Assembly (NCBI GenBank): GCA_947086625.1
Contig: CAMTZV010000107.1
Location: 1-6,078 of the forward strand
Length of the DNA: 6,078 bases
Source of the DNA: an uncultured bacterium
GTDB taxonomy: Bacteria; Bacillota; Clostridia; Lachnospirales; Lachnospiraceae
Reading direction: 5' to 3'
In this document: in pieces, positions 1 through 6,068 of the stretch
How the letters are laid out: every line of letters starts with the position of its first letter
Numbering within the stretch: position 1 is the first letter of the stretch
Program-made: the position numbers and the translations under genes
The notes under the pieces: generated by a model
The model's database searches: none
The model's input: the letters and a program-made list of their open reading frames with translations, nothing else
Told to the model about the DNA's origin: nothing

Positions 1-1
1 A

Positions 2-442
2 TATCTGCTGATCGGTGTCTGGCAGACGATGGGATGGGGGACGATCATCTATCTGGCGGCGATCACGAGCGTCAGTCCCGATTTGTACGAGGCGGCGCGT
101 GTGGACGGAGCCGGGCGCTGGATGCAGTGCTGGCACGTGACGCTGCCGTGCATCCGAAGCACGATCGTGACGCTGCTCATCATGAACCTGGGCAAGCTGA
201 TGCAGGGTTCCTTCGAGCGTATCTACGCACTGATGAATCCGAAGGCAAACGAGTACACGACGATGATTCCGGTGCTTGTTTACAGATGGGGTATTGAGAG
301 CGGCAAATTCAGCGACGCGACTGCGCTTGGCCTGTTCCAGTCAATCATCGGGCTGATCCTCGTTCTGGCATCAGATTTTATCTCAAAACGTCTCGGCGAA
401 GACGGTTTGATAAAAGGAGGGCAGGAAAATGAGTACAAATAA
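2..442 (+). CDS. ABC transporter permease, LplB/YteP-like (3' part only)
   Basis: The reading frame is open from base 2 and the true start lies upstream of the window; the ATG at 29 is internal. About 146 C-terminal residues are visible. They carry the permease EAA loop (YEAARVDGAGRWMQCWHVTLP), the cytoplasmic helix that docks on the ATPase subunit, followed by hydrophobic segments (STIVTLLIMNL and ALGLFQSIIGLILVLAS). The family is the CUT1 sugar permeases, and the LplB/YteP subgroup is inferred from the pairing with a YtcP-like partner and a large lipoprotein. It should form a heterodimeric membrane channel with the next gene product for oligosaccharide import. Its end overlaps the next gene by 14 bases, which suggests translational coupling. 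No ATPase gene is in the window; such transporters often share a multitask ATPase encoded elsewhere. Confidence 0.9.
   Translation, partial: YLLIGVWQTMGWGTIIYLAAITSVSPDLYEAARVDGAGRWMQCWHVTLPCIRSTIVTLLIMNLGKLMQGSFERIYALMNPKANEYTTMIPVLVYRWGIESGKFSDATALGLFQSIIGLILVLASDFISKRLGEDGLIKGGQENEYK
413..420 (+). promoter_or_regulatory. Ribosome binding site for second permease
   Basis: AAAGGAGG lies inside the end of the first permease gene, with 8 bases between it and the ATG at 429. This near-perfect Shine-Dalgarno sequence fixes the start of the second permease and allows initiation although the upstream gene is still being translated. Confidence 0.85.
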
Positions 443-1346
443 TGCAATCGTAGAAAATAAAAGAGCATGGACTCCTGCACGCATCCGCAATCTGATCATC
501 GATATTGTGATCTGGGCGATCATCGCGGTGGTGTCGCTGATGTGCCTGCTTCCGTTCATCCATGTGTTCTCAAAGTCGATCAGTGAGGAGGCGTACGTGG
601 TAGCAAACAAGGTTGTGCTCCTCCCGAAGGGCTTTTCCATGAACGCATACCAGAAGATTTTTGCGGACGCGTCGATCATGCGCTCCATGTACGTGACGGT
701 CGTCGTAACGGTTTCGTTTACGGTCATCGGAATGTTTTTAACGGTCTGCGCCGCATACGTGTTAAGCCGCAAGGATTTTAAGGGCCGCAAGCTTTTGACC
801 TTCCTTATTATGGTGACGATGTACTTCACGGCGGGCACGATCCCGGAGTACATCCTCATGAGCAACCTGAAGATGCTCGATACCTGGTGGTGCCTGATCC
901 TGCCGCTGTGCTTTGCGCCGTACAACCTCTTGATCATGAAGAACAATTTCCAGAACAATATCTCGGAAAGCCTGATCGAGTCGGCGTTCATCGACGGGGC
1001 GAACCACTTTACGATACTGGCAAGGATCGTCGTTCCGCTCTCAAAGCCGATTCTGGCGACGATCGCGCTGTTTTACGCAGTCGGCCGCTGGAATGCATAT
1101 CAGGACGCTTTGTACTATATCAAGCAGAACACGAGCCTGCGCCCGCTGCAGCTCAAGCTTTACAATCTGGTCGTGGCGGCAAGCGAGTCATTTCAGGCGG
1201 AGGGCGGCAACGTCGGCGTGCTGACGAACCCCGAGGTGTTAAAGGCGGCCTGCGTTATCTTCGCGACGATACCGATTGTCATCGTCTATCCGTTCCTGCA
1301 GAAATACTTTGTGCAGGGCACGATGGTCGGAGCAGTCAAAGAGTAA
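429..1346 (+). CDS. ABC transporter permease, YtcP/UgpE-like
   Basis: This is the second membrane subunit of a CUT1 carbohydrate importer, 305 residues, a normal full length. After a short cytoplasmic N-terminus comes a first membrane helix at about residues 21-46, then the family's typical PKGFSMNAYQKIF stretch (66-78). Further helices lie near 88-112, 122-142, 152-170, 205-220 and 272-290. The EAA loop is at about 180-208 (ESAFIDGANHFTILARIVVP), and the C-terminus QGTMVGAVKE is typical of YtcP/LplC proteins. The start is set by the AAAGGAGG site 8 bases upstream. It should pair with the preceding permease and accept substrate from the binding protein encoded next. Substrate specificity cannot be read from this subunit; a pectin-derived oligosaccharide is inferred from the downstream enzymes. 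Confidence 0.93.
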   Translation: MSTNNAIVENKRAWTPARIRNLIIDIVIWAIIAVVSLMCLLPFIHVFSKSISEEAYVVANKVVLLPKGFSMNAYQKIFADASIMRSMYVTVVVTVSFTVIGMFLTVCAAYVLSRKDFKGRKLLTFLIMVTMYFTAGTIPEYILMSNLKMLDTWWCLILPLCFAPYNLLIMKNNFQNNISESLIESAFIDGANHFTILARIVVPLSKPILATIALFYAVGRWNAYQDALYYIKQNTSLRPLQLKLYNLVVAASESFQAEGGNVGVLTNPEVLKAACVIFATIPIVIVYPFLQKYFVQGTMVGAVKE

Positions 1347-1359
1347 CCCGGGAACGGGT
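1346..1359 (+). other. Small GNRA-type hairpin at permease gene end
   Basis: ACCCG-GGAA-CGGGT forms a perfect 5-bp stem with a GGAA loop, which fits the stable GNRA tetraloop pattern. It begins at the last base of the permease stop codon. No T-run follows, so it is not a terminator by itself. It could stabilise a 3' RNA end; that role is inference. Confidence 0.45.
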
Positions 1360-1370
1360 ACGAATGGTTT

Positions 1371-1391
1371 TCTGGTAAAACCAGAGTTTTT
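1371..1391 (+). terminator. Weak terminator-like hairpin before the binding-protein gene
   Basis: TCTGGT-AAA-ACCAGA is a perfect 6-bp stem (1371-1376 with 1380-1385), followed by G and five T. The short, partly A/T stem suggests at most partial termination. It may serve as an attenuator or RNA-processing barrier that sets binding-protein levels apart from permease levels. With no clear promoter between the genes, the binding protein most likely depends on read-through or on an undetected promoter. Confidence 0.4.
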
Positions 1392-1406
1392 ATAAAAAAT
1401 ACTTTC

Positions 1407-1413
1407 AGGAGGG
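1407..1413 (+). promoter_or_regulatory. Ribosome binding site for the solute-binding protein
   Basis: AGGAGGG lies 6 bases before the ATG at 1420. A nearer ATG at 1415 reads only ATG-AGA-TGA and is not a gene start. The strong site fits the high expression usual for binding proteins. Confidence 0.85.
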
Positions 1414-1419
1414 TATGAG

Positions 1420-3108
1420 ATGAAAAACAAAACTTTCAAGAAACTGGTGTCGTGCGTTTTAGTCGCTACGATGGCTGCTTCCATGGCAGTCGGCTGCGGC
1501 TCCAAGGACGAGACACCCACGGATGACACAGGGACGGATGCGCCCACGGACGAGGGCAAGGACGATGCGAAAGAGCCTGCGGACGACGCACAGGAGCCGG
1601 CAGAAGACGGCGGCGCTTACACCGACTATTCACAGGGCTTCCCTGAGACCGTGACGATCCAGATCCCGGTTTACGACCGTGCATTTGAGGGCTGGGATGT
1701 GACGAACAACTACTACACCCAGTGGATTCAGAAGGAGTTCGGCGACAAGTACAACGTAAACGTAGAGTACGTTGCCATCAACCGCACGAACGAGGTTCAG
1801 GACTACATGCAGCTCATCGCAGCGCAGAACGCGCCGAGCATCATCATGCACTACGATATGCCGCAGGCGGTAAACTACTACGGCGAGGGCGCAATGCAGA
1901 CGCTTGACCTGGACGAGATCGCATACTATGCGCCGACCTACTATGAGAAGATGGCCGACACGATCGCAAAGTACGGCTCACTTGACGGCGAGAACGTATT
2001 CTTCTTCGCAGAGCGCCAGGCGATCTACTACAACTGGGTAACGTTAATCCGTCAGGACTGGCTGGATCAGGTTGGTGCTGACATGCCCACAAACCTCGAC
2101 GAGTTAAACGAGGTGGCAAGAAAGTGGAAAGAGGCAGGACTTGGCACACTCGGCGGCGAGCAGCACGTGGCATCCTTCACGATGGAGTATCCGTTCTTCA
2201 ACGAGGACATCTCGGATGAGGAGTATGCGCTCTACCTTGACTTGAACGTAGCGCCCCTGACCTGGGAGCCTACCAAGCAGTATTTAAAGAACCTGAACAT
2301 GCAGTACAACGAGGGCATCATGGATCCCGAGTATTATCTGAACCCCGACGACGCTTCCAGAAAGGCTGACTTCGTATCCGGCAATGCGGGAACCTACGCG
2401 TTCTACATCAACAGCTCCACCGATGCGATCTCCTCTCTGCTGGCGAACGACCCGGATGCAAAGGTAGCGTGCCTGCAGGTCGGCGGTAACTCCGTAACCG
2501 GAAACAACTACTACTATGAGTATCCGCCTTACGGTATGATTATGGGTATCAACTCGACCGCAACCGACGAGCAGCGTGCAGCCGTATGGATGTTCCTCGA
2601 CTGGATGATCCAGAAGGATAATCTGTTCTTCTTACAGAACGGTGTTGAGGGTGAGAACTACACATTAAACGAGAACGGCGTTGCAATCCAGAATTCTGAT
2701 TTCAGCGGCGAGTCCAAGCTCTCACAGAACAACAACAAGGATTACTGGTGTCTGGTACAGGAGGTTGTAACCTACGATACCGAGGAGGGAACCTACCAGT
2801 ACAATCTGACCAACCTTGCGCCCAACGGCTATGAGTACATCATCGAGGACGCATACAAGGGCGCGACCGACAATGCGGATTACGGCATCATCACTCCGAT
2901 TTTCACAAAGGCAGTTGAGGCGACGAACGAGTATTCGGGCGATCTGAACGCTTTGTGGCAGGAGGCAGAGGCAGATCTTGGAACGTGCAAGCCGGAAGAG
3001 TTTGACGCGAAGTACGAGGAGTACTGCCAGCAGTATCTGGATGCAGGATATCAGGCAATTCTGGACGAGAAGCAGTCCTATATTGACGAGGGAAGTTTCA
3101 TCCTGTAA
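1420..3108 (+). CDS. Extracellular solute-binding lipoprotein, YtcQ/LplA-like
   Basis: This is the substrate-capturing lipoprotein of the ABC importer, 562 residues, in the large class (about 500-560) that pairs with LplB/YtcP permeases. The signal peptide has Lys-rich residues 2-8, a hydrophobic core at about 9-22 and a lipobox AVGC with the lipidated Cys at 26. A 40-residue acidic, Pro/Thr-rich tether (about 27-66) follows, then the binding fold from about residue 75. That fold is rich in Tyr, Trp and Asn, as expected for sugar stacking and hydrogen bonds. A family-typical stretch is RQDWLDQVGADMPTNLDEL. It should sit on the outer face of the membrane and deliver oligosaccharides to the two upstream permeases. 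Codons look more uniform (AAC, TAC, GAG) than in the downstream enzyme genes, consistent with high expression. The exact ligand is inferred to be an unsaturated rhamnogalacturonan oligosaccharide from the downstream enzymes only. Confidence 0.92.
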   Translation: MKNKTFKKLVSCVLVATMAASMAVGCGSKDETPTDDTGTDAPTDEGKDDAKEPADDAQEPAEDGGAYTDYSQGFPETVTIQIPVYDRAFEGWDVTNNYYTQWIQKEFGDKYNVNVEYVAINRTNEVQDYMQLIAAQNAPSIIMHYDMPQAVNYYGEGAMQTLDLDEIAYYAPTYYEKMADTIAKYGSLDGENVFFFAERQAIYYNWVTLIRQDWLDQVGADMPTNLDELNEVARKWKEAGLGTLGGEQHVASFTMEYPFFNEDISDEEYALYLDLNVAPLTWEPTKQYLKNLNMQYNEGIMDPEYYLNPDDASRKADFVSGNAGTYAFYINSSTDAISSLLANDPDAKVACLQVGGNSVTGNNYYYEYPPYGMIMGINSTATDEQRAAVWMFLDWMIQKDNLFFLQNGVEGENYTLNENGVAIQNSDFSGESKLSQNNNKDYWCLVQEVVTYDTEEGTYQYNLTNLAPNGYEYIIEDAYKGATDNADYGIITPIFTKAVEATNEYSGDLNALWQEAEADLGTCKPEEFDAKYEEYCQQYLDAGYQAILDEKQSYIDEGSFIL

Positions 3109-3119
3109 AATATTGTTAA

Positions 3120-3165
3120 AAGTTCAGCCATCACATGCCGGGTGTGCGAGCCGTGCGGGCTGAAC
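3120..3165 (+). repeat. Dispersed intergenic repeat copy 1, also a stem-loop
   Basis: This stretch starts 12 bases after the binding-protein stop codon. Its first 13 bases, AAGTTCAGCCATC, recur exactly at 6023-6035 after the last gene. The gap-free match continues more weakly to 3156 (26 of 37 bases by my count). GTTCAGCC (3122-3129) is the exact reverse complement of GGCTGAAC (3158-3165), giving an 8-bp stem with a 28-base loop. It is seen directly as a repeat and inverted repeat; its function is unknown. Confidence 0.55.
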
Positions 3166-3166
3166 A

Positions 3167-3194
3167 GTTCAACGAAATAAGTAATACCTTGAAC
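3167..3194 (+). other. Middle stem-loop of the three-hairpin gap
   Basis: GTTCAA (3167-3172) pairs exactly with TTGAAC (3189-3194) across a 16-base A/T-rich loop. The stem starts one base after the preceding stem-loop and ends directly against the terminator stem at 3195. Alone it is weak (6 bp, largely A/T), but its tight packing between two other stems suggests a folded leader or trailer RNA. Confidence 0.4.
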
Positions 3195-3227
3195 GGGCTG
3201 CTGCTTTGTGCAGCAGCCCATATTTTT
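3195..3227 (+). terminator. Rho-independent terminator after the solute-binding protein gene
   Basis: GGGCTGCTGC (3195-3204) pairs perfectly with GCAGCAGCCC (3210-3219) around a TTTGT loop, giving a 10-bp G/C-rich stem. ATA and five T follow. This is the strongest terminator-like structure in the window. It ends 23 bases before the hydrolase start, so it sits inside the transcription unit rather than at its end. It probably limits read-through from the transporter genes to the enzyme genes, unless the enzymes have their own promoter, which I could not identify convincingly. Confidence 0.88.
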
Positions 3228-3234
3228 AAGTATT

Positions 3235-3241
3235 GAGAGGA
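3235..3241 (+). promoter_or_regulatory. Ribosome binding site that decides the hydrolase start
   Basis: GAGAGGA ends 9 bases before the ATG at 3251. The frame is also open from a TTG at 3233, but that codon overlaps this site, has no ribosome binding site of its own and would begin almost at the end of the terminator. The ATG at 3251 is therefore preferred. Confidence 0.75.
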
Positions 3242-3250
3242 AAATGTGAC

Positions 3251-4300
3251 ATGGCGGGATTAGACTATAACAAAGCGGAAATCGAGGAAGCGATCGATAA
3301 AATCGTTGCGCGCACGATGCGCATGGATATGCCCTGGGACTGGCCCTGCGGCGTGGCGTACTACGGAATCAGCAAGGCATATGAAGTGACAAAAAACGAA
3401 AAATACTTAAACCTGATGAAAGAGCGGGTTGATGAATATAGAGAGCTTGGCATCCCCTACGGGACGGTAAATATCTGCGCGATGGGGCACTGCTGCATCA
3501 CCTTGTTTGAGGCGACCGGGGACGAGTGCTACTGGGATATCGTGATGGATAAGGTAAAATATCTGCGCACGGAGGCGCTGCGCTTCGGGGACAGTGTCCT
3601 GCAGCACACCGTATCCGCGAAAAATGATTTTCCGGAGCAGGCGTGGGCGGATACCCTGTTTATGGCGGCCTATTTCCTGCTGCGCGTCGGTGTGAAATTG
3701 AACGATGCCGCGCTGATCGACGATGCGTTAAACCAGTATTACTGGCACATCAAATATCTGCAGGATCCGGATACCGGCCTGTGGTACCACGGCTACAATA
3801 ATATCAACAAAGATCACATGTCGGGCTTTTACTGGGGCAGGGCAAACGCGTGGGCGGCCTATACGATGTCGCAGGTAAATTCGGTTTTGCCGGAGTGCTA
3901 TTTATATCCGAAATTTATGGATATCGCAGGCTCTTTAAATGAGCAGCTCGCCACGATAAAGACACTTCAGACCGAAAACGGCCTGTGGCGCACGATTTTA
4001 GACGACCCCGACTCCTACGAGGAGGTGTCGGCAAGCGCGGGTATTGCGGCAGCGATGCTCTCAAAGGGCAATCCGTTACATATCAAATATATCAACAAGT
4101 CGATTCAGGGTCTGCTTGCGCAGATTTCGCCGGACGGGCGCGTGATGAATGTCTCCGGCGGCACTGCGGTCATGAAGGACCGCGACGGCTATCGGAATAT
4201 TTCCCGGGACTGGATTCAGGGCTGGGGACAGGGACTTGCACTCGCGTTTTTCGCCGGTGTGCTTGATTACGAGAATACAAGGAGCGACGGGGCACTGTAA
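3251..4300 (+). CDS. Unsaturated rhamnogalacturonyl hydrolase, GH105/GH88 family (YteR-like)
   Basis: The protein has 349 residues, close to B. subtilis YteR (about 373, as I recall). The family has a cytoplasmic (alpha/alpha)6-barrel and releases 4,5-unsaturated uronic acid from lyase-made oligosaccharides by hydrating the double bond. Matches to YteR from memory are D134 in QAWADTLFM at the catalytic Asp (YteR D143), H180 in GLWYHGYN (YteR H189), and W195, R197 and W201 in YWGRANAW (YteR W211, R213, W217). The N-terminal WDWPCGVAYYG and C-terminal WIQGWGQGLALAFFAG also fit the family. No signal peptide is present, so it acts inside the cell. The Asp expected at YteR position 88 aligns without gaps to Asn74 (TVNICAMGH), which may mean a distinct subfamily or substrate. 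The gene follows a strong terminator and overlaps the esterase gene by one base. GH88 versus GH105 assignment is less sure than the overall fold. Confidence 0.87.
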   Translation: MAGLDYNKAEIEEAIDKIVARTMRMDMPWDWPCGVAYYGISKAYEVTKNEKYLNLMKERVDEYRELGIPYGTVNICAMGHCCITLFEATGDECYWDIVMDKVKYLRTEALRFGDSVLQHTVSAKNDFPEQAWADTLFMAAYFLLRVGVKLNDAALIDDALNQYYWHIKYLQDPDTGLWYHGYNNINKDHMSGFYWGRANAWAAYTMSQVNSVLPECYLYPKFMDIAGSLNEQLATIKTLQTENGLWRTILDDPDSYEEVSASAGIAAAMLSKGNPLHIKYINKSIQGLLAQISPDGRVMNVSGGTAVMKDRDGYRNISRDWIQGWGQGLALAFFAGVLDYENTRSDGAL

Positions 4301-4302
4301 TG
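4279..4302 (+). promoter_or_regulatory. Start-stop overlap coupling hydrolase and esterase
   Basis: The hydrolase stop TAA and esterase start ATG share one A (TAATG at 4298-4302). The only good ribosome site, AAGGAG at 4279-4284, leaves 15 bases to the ATG, longer than usual. Initiation is therefore probably helped by ribosomes terminating on the hydrolase gene, which would tie the amounts of the two enzymes together. The coupling is inference from the spacing. Confidence 0.55.
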
Positions 4303-6024
4303 AACTATACGTTTGGAATTGACGCGGCGGGCGGGGAGCGTGTGCCCGCCGCATTTCTTTATGATACAAAGGGGGCGCACTCCTTTGGCTTTCTGACCGA
4401 GGAAAACCGGAACGGGCAGCCGCAGCTTCGTATTGCGGAGCTAAACGACGGGTTTGCACCCGTGTACTGGGCAAAGGATTTTATACATACAAATGTCAAA
4501 GAGGACGCGCACGGCTGCTATGTGGATTGGGACGGCGAGGGAGCGCTTCCGCTGACGTTTGTGTGCGATGTGCCGCGTGAGGGTAATTATGCGGTTGAGG
4601 TGACGCTCTATGCCGGGGAGGATGCGCAGGCGCTTTTGTTTCTCGGGCGCAGGAGACTTGCGGTGCGCGTCGCGCTTGCGGCGGGCGAGACGTGGAGCGG
4701 GCGGTTTTTGACAAATATCTGCCCGATCATTCCGCGGGGGTATGAGATGCCGATGGAGGATCTGACGCTCGACGTGACGGTGGTCGGCGTGGGCGTGCAT
4801 TTCAACCGGATAGAGGTGACGCCGTGGGAGGGCCCGACGATCTATATCGCAGGTGACTCGACCGTGACCGACCAGAGCGCGGATTATCCGTATCTGCCGG
4901 GCAGCAGCTACTGCGGCTGGGGACAGATGCTCTCGGCTTACGTCGGGCGGCGCTTTCCGGTGTCCAACCATGCGCACTCGGGGCTGACAACCGAGAGCTT
5001 CCGGGAGGAAGGGCATTACGCGATTCTCTACGAGCGCATAAAGCCGGGCGACATCTGTCTGATTCAGTTTGGCCACAACGATCAGAAGCTCATGCATCTT
5101 CTGGCGGAGGGCGGCTACAGGGACAACCTCATCCGCTATCTGACGGGACTGCTGGAAAAGGGCGCAAGGCCGATGCTCGTGACGCCGCTTGCGCGCAACA
5201 GCTGGATGGGCGGCAGCGGCGCGTACAATGATCTGCTCGCGGACTATGCGCGGGTGTGTCGGGAGGTCGGTGCGGTTTTTCGGATTCCGGTGCTCGATTT
5301 GCATGAAAAGAGTATGGCGTTTGTAAAGCGCGAGGGCCGGGAGGCCGCAAAGCGCTATTTCTTCCCTTCCGATTACACGCACAGCAACGACTACGGCGCA
5401 TATCTGTTTGCGGGCTTTGTCTATGAGGAGCTGGCGAGGGAAAAGGTGCTGGAAAAAACGGTGCATTTCGCAGGGGAGTCCGACCGGGAGGCGTCCGGTC
5501 AGGGATCGCGTGACGGGGCAGACGAAAAGGGCCGGCAGCAGAGCTGGGAGCCGCCGCAGGTGCTTCCGGTGCTTTGTGTGCCGGAGGAATACGCGCAGCT
5601 TAAAAACCCTGCCGATGAGCATTTGTTTGAGGATCTGGAGCGCCCGCAGGACGTCCTGAACCGTGCGGAGGCGCTTAGCTTTGTCGTGGAGACTTTGCAC
5701 TTTTTTCCGACAAACGTATACAACGATATGTTCACGGATGTGATCGGACACGAGACGTACGCGGGGGCGGTGGAATGCGCGTGGCAGAACGGACTCATCC
5801 CGCAGGAGCTGATCGAGAACAATACGCTCCAGCCGACGCGCGAGGTGGACGGGAATACGTTTCTGCGCATCCTTTTAAACGGCTACGCCACCAGGAAGGA
5901 TCTGCCGGCAGGCGGCGATGTGGAGAATGCGCAGGCGCTCGGCATCCTGCCGGAGCACTTTGTGCCGGGCGAGCCACTGACGCGGCGGGCGGCGGCAGAC
6001 ATGTGCAGGAAAATTATGATTTAA
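4300..6024 (+). CDS. Multidomain rhamnogalacturonan acetylesterase-like protein (CE12/SGNH) with SLH-like C-terminus
   Basis: The protein has 574 residues in three parts. Residues about 1-175 form a beta-rich galactose-binding-like domain starting FGIDAAGGERVPAAF, as often precedes CE12 esterases. Residues about 180-385 are the SGNH hydrolase core: nucleophile S187 in GDST, block II G228 in HAHSGLTTESF, block III GHND (258-261), and the catalytic pair D358 and H361 in SDYTHSNDYGA. This is the RhgT/YesT arrangement, which removes acetyl groups from rhamnogalacturonan. After a charged linker (about 391-415), residues about 453-574 hold SLH-like repeats: LNRAEALSF, FTDV with AVECAWQNGLIP, and ALGILPEHFVPGEPLTRRAAADM. 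No signal peptide is visible, so the protein appears cytoplasmic, which is odd for an SLH-bearing protein. It likely deacetylates imported oligosaccharides before the coupled GH105 enzyme acts on them. A secretion signal on a missed upstream start is unlikely because the preceding gene runs right up to this ATG. Other acetylated pectic or xylan-derived sugars remain possible substrates. Confidence 0.88.
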   Translation: MNYTFGIDAAGGERVPAAFLYDTKGAHSFGFLTEENRNGQPQLRIAELNDGFAPVYWAKDFIHTNVKEDAHGCYVDWDGEGALPLTFVCDVPREGNYAVEVTLYAGEDAQALLFLGRRRLAVRVALAAGETWSGRFLTNICPIIPRGYEMPMEDLTLDVTVVGVGVHFNRIEVTPWEGPTIYIAGDSTVTDQSADYPYLPGSSYCGWGQMLSAYVGRRFPVSNHAHSGLTTESFREEGHYAILYERIKPGDICLIQFGHNDQKLMHLLAEGGYRDNLIRYLTGLLEKGARPMLVTPLARNSWMGGSGAYNDLLADYARVCREVGAVFRIPVLDLHEKSMAFVKREGREAAKRYFFPSDYTHSNDYGAYLFAGFVYEELAREKVLEKTVHFAGESDREASGQGSRDGADEKGRQQSWEPPQVLPVLCVPEEYAQLKNPADEHLFEDLERPQDVLNRAEALSFVVETLHFFPTNVYNDMFTDVIGHETYAGAVECAWQNGLIPQELIENNTLQPTREVDGNTFLRILLNGYATRKDLPAGGDVENAQALGILPEHFVPGEPLTRRAAADMCRKIMI

Positions 6025-6068
6025 GTTCAGCCATCGGCTGTAAGATGGGCGAATCATGCTTGCATGAA
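6023..6068 (+). repeat. Dispersed intergenic repeat copy 2, with small palindromes
   Basis: The repeat starts within the esterase stop codon with the same AAGTTCAGCCATC seen at 3120-3132. A 10-base variable stretch follows, then TGGGCGAATCATGC, matching TGTGCGAGCCGTGC of copy 1 at 10 of 14 places without gaps. It contains the perfect hairpin CAGCC-ATC-GGCTG (6028-6040) and the near-palindrome TCATGC-TT-GCATGA (6054-6067). Unlike copy 1, the end does not return to GGCTGAAC, and the element may continue past the window. No T-run follows, so it is not a clear terminator here. Confidence 0.5.

Noticed and set aside
383..991. A 202-codon open frame on the minus strand opposite the second permease
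   Set aside because: No recognisable family pattern and no convincing ribosome site. The + strand encodes a full permease with EAA loop and C-terminal signature.
1391..1396. TATAAA as a -10 promoter element before the binding-protein gene
   Set aside because: No acceptable -35 element lies about 17 bases upstream, and the sequence is explained by the T-run after the hairpin.
3189..3194. TTGAAC as a -35 promoter element for the enzyme genes
   Set aside because: At the usual 16-18 base spacing there is only the G/C-rich terminator stem and no -10-like sequence.
3233..3250. TTG at 3233 as start of the hydrolase
   Set aside because: It overlaps the GAGAGGA ribosome site that serves the ATG at 3251 and lies just behind the terminator T-run. 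It would add only six residues (MRGKCD) that do not look like family sequence.
5460..5560. Possible frameshift or gene fusion scar in the charged linker between esterase core and SLH-like tail
   Set aside because: The frame stays open without a stop, and the downstream part keeps a coherent SLH-like pattern in the same frame. A low-complexity linker explains the odd composition.
4441..5751. A 436-codon open frame on the minus strand opposite the esterase gene
   Set aside because: Its translation is rich in Arg and His without domain motifs, and the + strand carries the clear SGNH catalytic blocks. Long antisense frames are expected opposite G+C-rich coding DNA with this codon bias.
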